From positions 10,764,169 to 10,828,168 of the forward strand of contig NC_087072.1 in the NCBI RefSeq assembly GCF_026151205.1: 64,000 bases of DNA, read 5' to 3'. The notes beneath the pieces are model-generated. The model ran no database searches, had not been told where the DNA came from, and worked only from the letters and a program-made list of their open reading frames with translations. Shown here piece after piece: positions 45,673 to 58,730 of this stretch (the first letter of the stretch is position 1; the number at the start of each line of letters is the position of its first letter). The position numbers were made by a program, and so were the translations under genes. This DNA is from Bolinopsis microptera. Taxonomy: Eukaryota > Ctenophora > Tentaculata > Lobata > Bolinopsidae.

Positions 45673-48519
45673 TTTCAGCAGTTACAAGTCTAAATATTCA
45701 TATCTTTGGCAATGATCTTACCTTTGGTAATGGTCGAGTTCATTCTCCATACGATCACCTGAATCAATGGCAAAAACTCATCCGACTTAAGTTCTTAGTT
45801 TAAAACTTAAAGTTAAAAAACGATACCGTAGAATGGTAGCAAGATGTAAACACAGTGCTCGTTCACGGCTACAATTTACGATCAACACTAGAACCTGGCA
45901 ACAAAAGCAACAATTTTAAGTATAAAACTACAGAGATTGTCCAGAAGGGGCAAACAGGTGGTAACACATGTAGATAATACATTACATTATCTATTAGGAG
46001 ACAGTCTGTTACGATCCTGATTACGGCTAATCAGGGGGTTGACATGCTGGTAGCTTGTAAAACATGCTATCTTTCAAGGAGTGGTTAGTAGATCTAACAT
46101 TGTATCGATTAAGGTGGCAAGTAAAACTAACATTGTGTCAATTAGGGTTCAGATCTGTGGTGGCATGTATCAATGCTAATCAAGATTAATACTAATAACA
46201 CGTAAATAGTAAATACTTAATACCTGTTAATGGGAAAACATATAGATACACACGAGTGTCAGCTTGGAACTGGCTGAATTCCAGACAGACAAGTTTCACA
46301 AATAAAGGGCTGAGCCTTGGAGTCGGATCCAAGACGTCCTCAACACAATATTTAAACCACAGGAATGCAGCGGATCGTTAAGTTCGGTAAATATGTAAAA
46401 TAGCTGTAGACACAAGATACAAACGCTAATGGACACCACACGAGGGCTCTACCATAATACAAAGTATACAATCCTGTGATACTGATATAACGTTTTAAGG
46501 AGATCTGGTTCCATTAGGCTAATGTGTACTAATGTGTAGCTGTATCTGTACTTCTCATTGTAGCTACAGAGCTGTCGAATACTATCTACAGCTGGTGTAA
46601 TCGGACAGGTTGCGTTACTAAAATGTAAATGTGCGTGTTTTTACTTATTATATTTTAACATATGTCGCTATGACGTGTACAAATTGGTATTTGGTAAGCT
46701 GAACTTTTTTAAATTCAGGGAAATCGAGGACTGGAAAGACTAGGAGTAGACTTTACATGAAAACAGCCCTTTTTGCGTCGTCGCACAAGCTAACATTTCT
46801 AGGTGCAAGTCACCAGTGGTTGATCAAGCAAGGAGAAACACATTTCGTCTGGATCCAACAAACTTGAAAGTTCAGACTAGAACCCAGCAATATGTTGCTT
46901 GATTCATTCACAGTGAAATGAAGGAAAACATGTTCATATGCGATGCAGCAGATGATGTGGTCGCAGTGGAAGTTAAAGTGAAATTAAACGCTCCCAACAA
47001 GGTGGCTGTTAGTAGACCTCCCGCAAAGATCATCCATCAGAAAGTGAAATATCAGAAAATGAGCAGTATTTGTGATTACTAACTCACTACTGCTCTACTG
47101 ACTTACACAGATCTACATATCAGATGGTATCATGAGCAGTGTATTCGTGATACTGATACACTAGCTCTCATACACTTACAACAGCCGAAATATCAGGGAT
47201 AGTACTACACTACCAAAACTGAGGTTAGAGACACGGGAGATATTTCTGCCATAAAGGGAATTATTTTAGGATCGACTCCTCAGTACCCGTCGGTTTAGGA
47301 GACCCTCTTACCTGGTGGCACTTAAGTCGCGTTTGAGGTAATACTAATATCTATAATAATACGATTAGCGTGACATTCTCTCTTGGTTGTGCTGTAATCC
47401 TTTAATGGATTCAGGGAACGAAGTGCTCGGATCAAGACAACCTTTCAAAATGTTTATACCATTTAGGGTTAATAGATATTGAACTCACTAAACTGCTGAT
47501 TTGAGTTTAACCCCATCTTTATAACACGAATTTATAGGTGAAACTGTCGCGAAAACTTACACGTAAAAGTAGGTATTAATAAATTTGTCAGTAAGATGAG
47601 TGATTTTATGCTGTAGTTCATTTCAAGCTGAGGGAAATCCAATAAAAATTAGGTAGATGTTTACCCGTCCTTTGTACAAAACAATCGCGTAAAATCAAAA
47701 ATGGCCAACATACAATCACAAAGCTACCACGATCCTTACAATATCGGCTATAACACAGAATAGTGGTGAACAATATTCAAAGCTTGTACACATTACGCAA
47801 TGCCACACGATTAAGAATCTCGTGGCTGTACCCCCGGCCCACTAAGTGGGTATCCACCACACCGTCATGTACCAGTCAAGTCTCTAGCTATCAGATTTGT
47901 GGAAGTTGTAATTACAAGTGGCGTTATGTAGATTATGTAGCCAGTATCGGCTGATCACGATATTCATTATTACCAATAACCATCCTGGTGGAGCCTAGTT
48001 TAAGGTTCTCTACTGCATGGTATCTACTTTAACATATTATAGGGGTTGGTATGTTGCGGGCGCCAGGGAGGCGACATGTTGGGTGGTGGTGACTGGTTAA
48101 TATGACATGACTTGATAGATATCTCAGGTAGTGAAGGGTTAGAGGGGTCACTATCTATCACGCTGTTTTACTGTCAATACTCAAAATCAGTGACTAAGAT
48201 CCATTCTAGACTGGCTATCTAGGTAGCACCTAGTATTACTAGAACGAAAAAGGCTTACCATTGTAATCGTTACCATGGTAATACCCTGACTTTTTATCAC
48301 GTGACATACAGTCACATGATTTTGATTTGATTTGATTTGAAACTTTTACAAAATAGCAAATATACAAATGTACAGCAAATCGAACAAACATATAAAATGG
48401 GCCGAAATGTATAAATGCTATAAAGCGTGGGTCAGTGAAACAAGTACAGAGGACAACTTTTAAAACACGAGGTTTATGGCCGCCCAAAGTCTCAATAACG
48501 TCACCTCCACCTAGTAATA
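45673..48519. other. Intronic noncoding stretch
   Basis: No supported gene or RNA was seen. Open frames are short and without recognisable domains. Confidence 0.4.
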
Positions 48520-48597
48520 AAATTATGAAATATGAAGTGTGAAACAAATTATGAAATATGAAGTGTGAAACAAATTATGAAATATGAAGTGTGAAAC
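48520..48597. repeat. Three exact 26-bp tandem repeats
   Basis: Unit AAATTATGAAATATGAAGTG plus TGAAAC, repeated three times. Confidence 0.9.
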
Positions 48598-49092
48598 AAT
48601 CAAGAAATAGCTCGTATATAAATTATAAAATTGTCTCTCAAATACAGATAACGTCCGAAAACTATTAAGATACACAATACTCATTCAAATACTGATCAGT
48701 GTCCGAGAGACATGAGTTGCTTCATGGTGGTTTCTTATCACGGCTACAGACTTTCCCGTACCGGATATAGTGGTCGAGATGAGTCTAGTGGAGTGTACAA
48801 AGCGATACGTAGGAAGTCATTATTACATCGCTGGTTTCTTGCACGTGGGGTGGCAGTACTAGTAGCAGGTTAGTTATCGTATGTGTTACTAGTCTAGAAA
48901 GAAAACAATACCATGCTAAACGCCCGATCATCTCAACCGTGCCTTCTCATGATGGTCATTTAGCTATGAACGAAGTTTCGACAGAAATGTGTGTTGATAT
49001 CGGAGTTCAGATTTACGACGATCTGAATCTCAAAATTACTACGTTTTAAGGAGGGCTACCATTTACATCAGCCATGGCAGAACTGGTGACAT

Positions 49093-51024
49093 GGGGTCGT
49101 TCACATATTACGTAATCATTTTTTGGAACATTTTAACCCCCCCCCCCCCCCCTCCGTAATCAGTTTTACACATACCGATGCCCTTCAATGGTTGGAATTC
49201 GTGGATATTGAACATTCCCCAGTACAGAAGAAAGGCTTCAGATCGTTTACCTACGACTTTAACACTCGTCATAGAGGCCTTGAGGTCCGCTATGTCATCA
49301 TGTAGAGAAGATTGGTCTGAAGACTTCTGCCAATGGCTCACACAACTGGTGGAATTAAGCCTCAGATCCTCTGTTGGGGTGGTCGATCAAAATTGGTTCA
49401 TACAGCTCATTGGTATCCCTACGGGTGGATCACCATGTGTCCAAATCGCAAACATAGCAGTCTACTCCCTAATGAACAAATGTGTTTATAGTAACCCAGA
49501 GCTCATGAAGAAGATCGTATCAACCAGGCGTTACATTGACGACGGAGCAGGTTTGTTTGAGGGAACTACAGATGAGTTCAACATTTGGATTGCAGATGTC
49601 AACAAAGCACTCCTCCCCGGCCCCATGGCCTAATCATTGATGAGTACCAAATAGAAGATCCTGGTAAATACGTATCTTTCCTTGACATAATGTTCACTTT
49701 CGAAACGGATTTGTTCATATAAAGAAAACGGACTCTCGTTCATACTTACACTTTAAAAGCTCTCGCCCAAACCATATCTATTCCGGTATCGTGTACTCTC
49801 AATGCCTTAGACTCAGAAGGATCATCAACTGCCAAGAACGCTTCAAAGAACACCTCGCCAACCTCAAAAAAGCCTTCCTTGCTGCGTGTTACCCTAGGAA
49901 AATGGTTGAGAACATTAGTAATAAGGTTCTCAATTCAACAAGATCACTGTTACGCAAAGTTCAGACTCCTGAATCCTGATGACCAGACATCTTTACACCT
50001 TCTAATCAGGGTCATATCTACTTATGGTAGTGATGATGATCTGGTGTCTGTGACTAAGAAGTATGAAGAACACCTCTCAAGAACAAGGAGTTTCAGTGAA
50101 AGTGACACTGTTGAAACATCCCAAGAGACCTCCTCAACAGCTTCCACGCCTAGGAAGAAAATATTCAGTTACACCAAGAAGACAGGGCCAAGCCTAAAAT
50201 TTCGCCTCGTCAAATTGAAAGAACTTGCTTTAGGAGCTAAACATGGTCCAACCAGCAAATGCCATATGCCAAGATGCAAATGCTGCGAACTTGTCAAAGG
50301 CAGCCATGAATTCAAAGTGAACGGCAAGAAGGTTAAAGCTTCCCCTGGAAACTGCCTGAGTTACAACATCATTTATCTATTCCAATGTAGTTTCTGTGGA
50401 AAGGCTTACGTCGGTCGCACTACTCGCTCTCTACGGGTTAGGACTGGAGAACATAGGGTCAAATATTATAAACTTTAAATGGTGATAAGGTAGATGAAAC
50501 AAGTGATGAATATAGTTTGGGCTTACATTTGTTGGATCATGGTTTTAGACAAAGGGAGGATTTTAACAACATTTTCAATGTGGCAATTATTGATAATTCT
50601 AGTCCTAAAACTTTAGAAGTTCGTGAACATAAATATATTCAACAACTCAAGACTTTAAAACCTTTGGGAATAAACACTATAAAAGTATAAATCCTTTTGG
50701 CCTTCCCTTACTCCTAACATCTTAATATTAATTATATAACCGTTTTAAGAGTGTTCATATTTTTAAAGGAATTTTGGGTTTACTAACTTTTTACAATTTT
50801 TAGGCTTATGTCACTGAAGATGACGCATTGCAACATGTTTGACGATAGCCTGTAAATTGATAGTTTGATCTCAGTATTTACAACAAATCATCTAGCTTGA
50901 TTGATTCAAAGGGAGAATTAAATTCCTCTGTTACACATAGCTATTGTATCAAAATTACACTAGCGTAATCATTCGGAAATCCCCCCCCCCCCTCAGCTGA
51001 TTACGTAATATGTGAACGACCCCC
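49093..51024 (+). mobile_element. Penelope-like retroelement (degenerate) bounded by 26-bp inverted repeats
   Basis: Reverse transcriptase signatures lie at 49178-49633: IGIPTGGSPCVQIANIAVY, then RRYIDDGAGLFEGTT, followed in a shifted frame by YVSFLDIMFTFETD. The linker SYLHFKSSRPNHIYSGIVYS and LRLRRI follow. At 49879-50478 a frame ends in a GIY-YIG endonuclease core (NIIYLFQCSFCGKAYVGRTT), and the C-terminal extension continues to about 50690 (HLLDHGFRQREDFNNIFNVA). RT plus GIY-YIG is the Penelope-like layout. The 5' part is lost and there are several frameshifts. The copy is bracketed by GGGGTCGTTCACATATTACG at 49093 and its complement ending at 51023, each followed on the inner side by a poly-C run (16 and 12 C). 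Confidence 0.85.
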
Positions 51025-52829
51025 AAGAGGAGAGCTTTTAACTTTAAGAAGCTTAAAACTACAGCTCAGAAGGATGACAGAGACTGAAAAAGTTCATGTT
51101 ATCAAGAACAATAATATTGTTAGCTCTGAATTGGCCAGTGTGCCCGCCCTGGCTAACAATATGAACTGCTTGTTTCACATATCACATCCTGCAATTTGTT
51201 GTACTTTATTAATTGTATTTACTATTTTGGGACCATATAATTGCGGGCGCGGTTTATTGTGCATTACCGTGTTTGAGAATCCGTCAAATATATCATTTGG
51301 AGGCAATTTCTCGACAATTTCTCGCCAACCTGTTAACCCGTACTATAACCAGACTAGAATGGGTCTTAGACTTAGTATTAGTAAGAATCTTTAATCTGAT
51401 TAAAGTGAAAATTCAAAAAAAATGTTTGTGATGGAATTGCAATTTCGTGTGGTCAGCGTCGAATAACCGAAATTAAATTTGCAAAAATAATACAAACTGA
51501 GTCCTTTCAATATAAAAACCTTAATTAGTAACAGACAACGAATGCTATATTTAGAGTACAAGTTTGAAGCTGCTAAATGTGGTGATTTCTATTGTAAAAT
51601 AAAATGGTATCGGATGAACACTGTCAGATCTAAATCGATCAGCTCGCACTGCAGGGCTCGCACTACTAAAGGGACCGCGGAAATGAAAAGTGGGCATTTA
51701 TTAAAGAATCGAAAATCTGCAGCAACTAGCCCGATCTATTAAATTTCTGACATCCCGGCAACTTAATTAACCGGGCACAAAAGAATGCAGGTCTGAATTT
51801 ACGATTTCCCGGCAAGATCTAGGAAATACACTTTTCTTTGGAGTGCTCGATGGATTTATTGGCTGAATCGGTCCGGATTACTGTCTTCCACAATGGTAAC
51901 TTTAATAAATCGGTCAACTTCACGAAAGAAATTGGTTACAAATTACATATTATGTACTAGGAATTTAGATCTAAAAATATTCAATGCACAATTAGCATGA
52001 AGCAAACCAAATTCCAACTCTGACTAGGCACAGCCTTCCGCGAGAGGCACAAGTTATCGTAAACTGTCGTTCAAATAAGCTGGCTGTTGTCTACATCTAC
52101 CTGTGTAAGTGCCCATCACTCAAAACAAAAGAGCTCTAAACTTGGAGTTAAACCACAAACAATGTACCAGTAGCTGATTATAGAAGAGGACAGATTGCGT
52201 GCGGGAAGTTGGAGTTGCAGAGAGTAAGAGAGGGAGGATCCAATGTTACTCCTTACACAGCATGTGTTATAGTTGCAGACTACACTCTACAGTTACATCA
52301 TCCTGGTTAATACAACTATCTGATTATATTAATGAGAATGGCTGATGACTAATATTTGTAGAGGCACCTCGGGTATCAACTCCCTCATTGCCCCTCATTC
52401 GAATATGCGGTGATAAATTGATATATCCTACTGTTAACTAGTCTGTACTATAACAGCCTAAGTTACTAACATTGTTATAGGGGCTTGGTCGGTTGCGGGT
52501 ATATCGTCCAAGTACAAAATTAGACTGCACACATGGTTAGAATCTTAGATTGTAGCATAACAAGATCGCCATATCATTGGATAATGGATATTATCCTACA
52601 TAAATCTCTAAGTTTAGTAAACATTTAGGCTTACATAACCCCGCCCCGACAAACACAAAACATCTGATTTTGTCTAGTTAAGTAAGCACAAGTATTAAAG
52701 CAAAACTCAGCGAACAATTCGCTTATCATGGTACCCCGTTTAAAAGGTTTACATAACCAATAACTGCGCTGCCACCACAAGTTCCTGACTCGGTCTGGTT
52801 GAGAAGCTCACATTAAACCACCCTTCCAG
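51025..52829. other. Intronic stretch before exon 2 of the ankyrin gene
   Basis: No gene recognised. Short frames only. Confidence 0.35.
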
Positions 52830-52956
52830 GCACTGCAACCTTCCCCTCTGTGGAAAGTGTTTGGTGAACAGTATGTGCAGTAGTTGTAACAAGGTTCAGG
52901 ACTCGTACAACGCCCTCTGGAGGGAGATAGACGTCTCGCTGGTCCTGTCTTCTAAG
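52830..52956 (+). CDS. Cys-rich zinc-finger/ankyrin protein, exon 2
   Basis: The acceptor is CCCTTCCAG and the donor GTTAGT. One base completes the Arg codon of exon 1, then HCNLPLCGKCLVNSMCSSC gives three more Cys pairs that finish the zinc-binding module. The exon continues YNALWREIDVSLVLSSK and ends in phase 0. Frame, phase and Cys spacing fit exon 1 at 20318-20454. Confidence 0.7.
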
Positions 52957-54043
52957 GTTAGTGCTATACCGTTCTTTTAGCGTTCTTTTAGCGCTCTTAC
53001 ACGCCATTGAATCTTGGCTGCCAGCCATTCATTTTAGGAGAGATCTTTGAGGCTAATTGTTTTAGAGTTTTACGAGATGCAATTAAAAACGTAACATAGC
53101 ATGTTGAGTGCTTTGTTGGTATGTGGTGGATTCCTTGAAACTATGTGAACAATAGTTTGATTCATGGAAATGATGGTCGGACTACTCACTAGCTTCAGAC
53201 ATATCGGTTGATAAATTATCATCGAATTACATAAGTCCAACTAATACGCATTTTTGGCGGTCTTTTTCGAAATAAGTGCTCAACTTTGATGCGATACAAG
53301 TTTAAGGCGGATATATTAATATAAGAAAAGCTCAATAACCTAAACAAAGAGAAGACCACTGATTATATAGCGCGTGGGAGCGTGGGACTGACACAGTCAA
53401 GATACAAAAGCTAATGAGCAGTGCACTTCTTCCATGTACAGTGGAACGGCAGCTGTTATGTCTTTAAGGTGTCGTATTACTTGAACTATAATTAGACGTG
53501 AGTACTATTCTTCTCTCATCAAAAGGTGTCAATTTTTCCTTTTTTTGTCTCACCTTTTTGGAGTACAAAAAATCCTGGCAAGTAAGTATGTGTTTTCGAG
53601 ATTCACCCAAAGCAAGAACACAAGATTAAATTAAGAAGTAAAAGTTCGGAGTAGGTGCTATCGTAAATGCATTATTGCGTCATTTGTACTGCTTGGTCAA
53701 ATATATACATTTACCTTTCATGGCTGAACACTATCTTAAGTTTCTTGTCGTATCTGGTTACGACTCTTTTTTATGTTGCATTGTTTCCGCTAGTCCTACA
53801 TGTCCTCATGGGAAACATCATATCTCGATATGGGACCTTGTCCGTACAACTATCATATTCTCTGCAAGATGACGGTCAGTTCAAATTCTGTGGACTTCAA
53901 AACGGCACATATTACGAGTGACGACACTTGGAGTTTTAATTCGCCACAATGGAGCGGGAATATTATGAGAGTGTCATTTATTTGATTATATGATTATTTG
54001 ACGACTTTATTAGGTCAAATAAGATCATCTCATTACGTTTCAG
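52957..54043. other. Intron 2 of the ankyrin gene
   Basis: No other feature was recognised. Overlapping short frames at 53667-53985 do not resemble any protein. Confidence 0.5.
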
Positions 54044-54141
54044 GAGAAGGATTTTGACAACGCGCTTGACGACATGATAACAGCTATCAAAGAACAATCT
54101 CTGTCAACTGTAATGAACCTGTTGGAACATTGCGGCAAATC
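54044..54141 (+). CDS. Cys-rich zinc-finger/ankyrin protein, exon 3
   Basis: The acceptor is ACGTTTCAG and the donor GTAAGT. The exon opens in phase 0 with EKDFDNALDDMITAIKEQSL and continues STVMNLLEHCGK, a helical linker that looks like the start of an ankyrin array (xxDxLLxLLEHG-like). It ends in phase 2, matching exon 4. Confidence 0.7.
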
Positions 54142-56304
54142 GTAAGTAATTATTGTAGAATTAACATTTAGATTGGCAACAAAGAGTACGTTTTGAACAT
54201 AATGTAACTACAAGACATATTTCTATAGAGCTTACGGTACCTATGTAAAAAGTAAAACAGGTGGATAACATGGATATTATTAACATGTATTGCCCCTCCC
54301 GCCCTCGCTTATCAACAAGTCATACGTCCGGTGGGGGCTGGGGGACGTTGCAGATGACCTAAAACATGCACTAATTGTAGGTCTGATAGAGCACGCTCTG
54401 TTACAGCTTATAGCTAAATCAAGACGTATTATAGGAGCGAAATCCTTGAATACATCTCTACCTTAAATTCCGGGTTAACTTTGAGTAGTGGAGAAAACAC
54501 AAAGAGTTATAATCCCATTTGCCAGGCTGATTATAAGACAGAAACGATTGTAAAAAACCCCGCATTACTTCCAAAACGACATGTAAACAAAACAAACCTG
54601 TACAATTACCTACAATGACAAATGAAAGAATCCAAAATATCCATGAGTATCTAGAGTTGGGTGTGGGGAGAGACACACAAAATACCGAGTATAATCCAAG
54701 GTATCAAATGTCAGATCCTAATCCCTTGAATGGGATTAAACAGTAATGGTGAGATCCAGTGGCTGAGTGGAAGTGTGGTGGTAGTGAGAGTAGGTATATT
54801 AGGAGGAGGTCCTACTAATGTTGTGAGAGGAGTCATTACATTGATCACATTGTCTGAACTTAGATTCGTTTCCGTGTTTGGTGGAGTGTGATTTGTTCCA
54901 GACTTCAGTTGTTCTCCTTCACGACAAATGAAACTTAGCAAGTTCAAGCTGGACTATGAGTGCCAGAACAATTTGTACCAAGACCCAAATAGTGTTTACC
55001 TCTTTAAGCCTCGTACAAATGGTTGTTTGTGGAGGACCAAGCCAATGAAGATCAATGTTTCCCACCATGTTTCCGCAGAAACATATGAAATCGAAAACTC
55101 TGCCCATGAAATTATCTTGAAATTGAAAATACTGCACAAAAACCAGCTGAAATTGTGGTAAAAACAATATCCAGACTGTACTCTGCACTACGTAATGCTA
55201 AACTCCTTGGTCTCTCTCCCGCAGCCTATATAATGTTTCTAGAGAGCATAGCAACTGTGGAAGCAATGAGGACCTAATGTTTCCTGCAATTTGTGGCTCA
55301 TTATTACATGCGTTCAACTGGAACGCCGTACTAAGCAGCAGTACCTTGCAGTGATAACTTATCCTCCAAATCTCGCGAGAAAATTCAAAGTGATTCGTCC
55401 CCAGCCGCATTTAACAAAAGAGAAATTAAGATACTTACTTTAGAAACGACAAATGTGTCATTTTGAGGTGGCGAAACGCCATTGTGAAGTTGACACTTTA
55501 TTGAGCAATAAGCTCCTGTCATTTCTGAGGCATTCTAACGGTTTAGGTTGATCACAGAATTGTTCCTTCTCCAACAGAGCCATAAACATGACGTAATGTA
55601 GGTGTCATGAATAAAACAATGATATAAACAAACGTCCGCGTGGCATCGGCGAAAATGTTGAATATACAACACAATGCACAATACCTGTACCATTTATATA
55701 GTCCTTGGTTTATCATTCAGGCTTAACCATCATTAATTAGAATTTTGGATTCGGGAGCGACGATTCCCAAAACTCAAAAGACGAATATAAACGGCTCATG
55801 GAATTGAGTAATTAAGAGAACAATACAGTAATATAATACGGTGCTCATTTAAATTAGGAGGAGAATAATTAAAATGAGCTGCGTGGCTCGTAGTTGTGGT
55901 AATAACTAATTATTGGTTTTAAGAAGGAAGTTGTTAGCAAGTTATTGCAGCTTATAGCACTAAACCTGCTCGTTGGTGGACTTATTGGTAAAATTATAGA
56001 TCTCTTTTGGGAGCCCCGGTCAGGTGATCCCACGCTATTATTATGCTTCAAATATTATACTCTTGATAATCGAGATCCGGACATAAGTTTGAAAAGGGTA
56101 AAATCATGATTTTCAAGTTTTTAAGATTGTTACTTGAGAGAATGAGTGGCAGTATTTTAACACCATGACCATGTAACCTCATGAAGCATTACCACTAACT
56201 CCGAGATATACAATTAGGATTCAGGATGTTTAGTTTAGCGAGGTCCAGGTTAATAATTAATATATTAAAGTTATAAAGTTATAATTAGGGTAATAATTAG
56301 GTTA
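54142..56304. other. Intron 3 of the ankyrin gene, left part
   Basis: No gene recognised. A 77-89-codon frame pair at 54919-55188 has no recognisable domain. Confidence 0.4.
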
Positions 56305-57783
56305 TAATAGATGTGGATACTGGCGGGGAGGTGATCATTGTTTGTTTACATTAATAGTGAGCACATGTTAAGCAGGCTGAGGAGGTGATCATTGTTTGTT
56401 TACATTTTAGGTGGAGCACATGTCAAGCAGGCTGAGAAGGTGATACATATTTTGTATTATAGAAGGTTTGTAACACTTGTAACGCCTTCTTGTTACCCTC
56501 CTTTGAGGGCCCCGAATTATTTTCTGAACGAAAGCTCAAAAATAACCGAGAAATCGACCTTCTTATTAACTCATTTTGATGACCGTTTCTAACCTAAAAT
56601 TATAGGGGCCCGTTCAGAAAAATCTCATATTGTACATGGGCAGTGGGCACGGTTACATTGTAATGATCACGGTTCACACAATTTCTAGTTCTGTATGACG
56701 TAATCATGGCGTGTGTACCGAGGTGCAGTCTGCAGATAAGAGCACCTTGAAATTGCCAACCTGTGGCAGAGATAACAATGTGAACAAAGGGTCAAATACA
56801 GATAAGAAAGGTAAACATACGATATAATGTCCCTCTGCTCACTCTTCCTGTTGTGATTGGACGGATCAGCGTCACGTGACAGAACACCTCTATTACAATT
56901 GGTCGGGATCACGGAGCACATCAGGGCTGCCCGTCGTCCGAATAAATATAATTCAGTTGTTATTATGATTGTTATATACCTTTATTGTGTTTCTTTTGAC
57001 TTTTGCTATATCGTGCTCTGCTCTGAAAATTGTGATAGAACCTGTTCGAGTTGTTAATGAGACAATCTCCTTGTTCTTTCGTTGCAGAATCAACATGTTC
57101 TTTGTTTGAGTAACACAACAATTTTGAGGAAAAAGGAAGCGTTATTGGGCTGTAAAACCAACTTAAATCGATTTCTCGTTGTACAGGTGAGGAACAGTCA
57201 CCAAAATGAGTTGCTTACCTGCTGTGTTTTGTCGTACTCTGCTCTTCGCTCAAGTTCGATCAGTTAAGGTGAGGATTGCCTCGATCTTTCGGTTTCAGCC
57301 CTAGGTCAAGAGCTGTAGAACCGAAGGATCAAAATATATGTTGCTTGTTGCTCGCATTCTAAACTATAAAACATCGATTTTGAGGGATAAGGAAGTGTTT
57401 ATAGGTTCTGAAACCTAGCTAAATCGATTTTTCGTGCAATTTTAGGTTAGAAACGGTCATCAAAATGAGTTAATAAGAAGGTTGATTTCTCGGTTATTTT
57501 TGAGCTTTCGTTCAGAAAATAATTCGGGGCCCTCAAAGGGGGGTAACAAGAAGGCGTTACAAGTGTTACAAACCTTCTATAATACAAAATATGTATCACC
57601 TTCTCAGCCTGCTTGACATGTGCTCCACCTAAAATGTAAACAAACAATGATCACCTCCTCAGCCTGCTTAACATGTGCTCACTATTAATTAACTGATGTT
57701 TATCATTCAATTCTCCGACTTACAATAATCAATGATACTGCTGATTAGAAACTCGATAATAGTAGAACAGTTAGACGCGCGAT

Positions 57784-57868
57784 CACGTGGGCGCGTCACG
57801 TGCGTACCACGTGCCACCAATAGCATACGCCGAGTCCTATACCACGTGACACGAAAGCGCACCACGTG
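57784..57868. promoter_or_regulatory. Five CACGTG E-boxes in 85 bp with a CCAAT box
   Basis: CACGTG lies at 57784, 57797, 57808, 57843 and 57863, with CCAAT at 57817. Several are in the longer form ACCACGTGAC or ATCACGTGGG, close to TFEB/MITF and USF sites. The cluster lies within the segment that interrupts the right arm of the inverted-repeat element, about 170 bp before a possible exon at 58040. It may be the promoter of the gene from which that segment came. Confidence 0.55.
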
Positions 57869-58039
57869 ATATGAAACATCGTAACCGTCCACTTCTTTTA
57901 CACAGAATTCCTGGGAACGTTGCCAAAGCAGCTAATTCTTGGAATTTCTCCAACGCGTGGCGTGGAGAAGTTGGCGACTAGCCAGCTACCCTTGTCCGTG
58001 CCCTAAAAAATAGTATTGTTTTGCTTGCTCTCCTTCCAG

Positions 58040-58167
58040 CTCTTGTTCCTGCTAACGTTCAAGCTATTGCTCCACTATGACAGATCGGTTGACATTCAGA
58101 TTGATGAACTGCTTTCCAATCGTGTTCCGGACAGTACAGTTAGAGTCAACAACTGGGCTCTAAACAA
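58040..58167 (+). pseudogene. Possible captured exon with Crypton/DUF3504-like recombinase N-terminus
   Basis: A CTTCCAG acceptor is followed by an open frame encoding HYDRSVDIQIDELLSNRVPD and STVRVNNWALNK, ending at a GTAAAC donor-like site. The LL-x-x-R-x-P-x-ST-x-x-x-NNWAL pattern is reminiscent of the SAM-like N-terminal domain of tyrosine-recombinase-derived proteins. The exon end coincides with the point where the inverted-repeat arm resumes. Both the homology and the splice sites are tentative. Confidence 0.3.
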
Positions 58168-58730
58168 GTAAACAAACAATGATCACCTCCCCGCCAGTAT
58201 CCACATCTATTAGGGCTATTAAAGTAAGGTTCTTGCCAGGTTTCGTGACCGGGGCTAAAACATCGTGAAATAAGAACTCGCGCAGTTATAGGCACGACAC
58301 ACAGACTACTAGGCTGAGACGGCTGAACCAAATGAAGACAGCTCTGAGCCGTTGGTTGCATGCAATAACAACCCTATGTCAATACCCAGTACCTCATTGA
58401 ATTGAACTAAGTAGCTATTTGCTGCCATGTCATGTTTCTTTGCCTACTTACTGGTGACTTTTATGGGAAAATTTTCGTAATGTACATTCGACGAGTGGTA
58501 TTAACCATCCAATCAAATTTCATTCACGTTGGATCAGCTATATTTAACTGCTAATGGTCAAGAGTAATTGGGTATTGAATGAAATTATAATGATACAGAT
58601 TTGAGATACCCAGCCCAATATCTTAAAGTTATCACCATGATCAATCGAATGTTTCCAGATGGCTCGCCAATGCCATGAGAATAGTAAGGGATATATATAT
58701 ATAGACTAATTGATATTTAATGAAAGTTAG

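Larger units (their letters stand above)
56305..58212. mobile_element. Inverted-repeat element, right arm interrupted by about 480 bp
   Basis: The left arm 56305-56601 is matched in reverse complement by 57433-57689 and, for its outermost 45 bp, by 58168-58212. The arms are so alike that the same 66-codon frame appears on both strands (56392-56592 and 57447-57647). Each arm has a roughly 57-bp internal direct duplication (GGTGATCATTGTTTGTTTAC ... AAGCAGGCTGA). The outer piece of the right arm is displaced by an insert at 57690-58167. The interior (56602-57432) contains a diverged direct repeat (57117-57215 with 57370-57470). No transposase was seen. Confidence 0.8.

Noticed and set aside
53667-53985. 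Three overlapping plus-strand frames of 61-84 codons
   Set aside because: They overlap each other in different frames, match no family, and lie in an intron.
56392-57647. Identical 66-codon protein encoded on both strands
   Set aside because: It results from the two arms of the inverted-repeat element; there is no independent evidence of coding.
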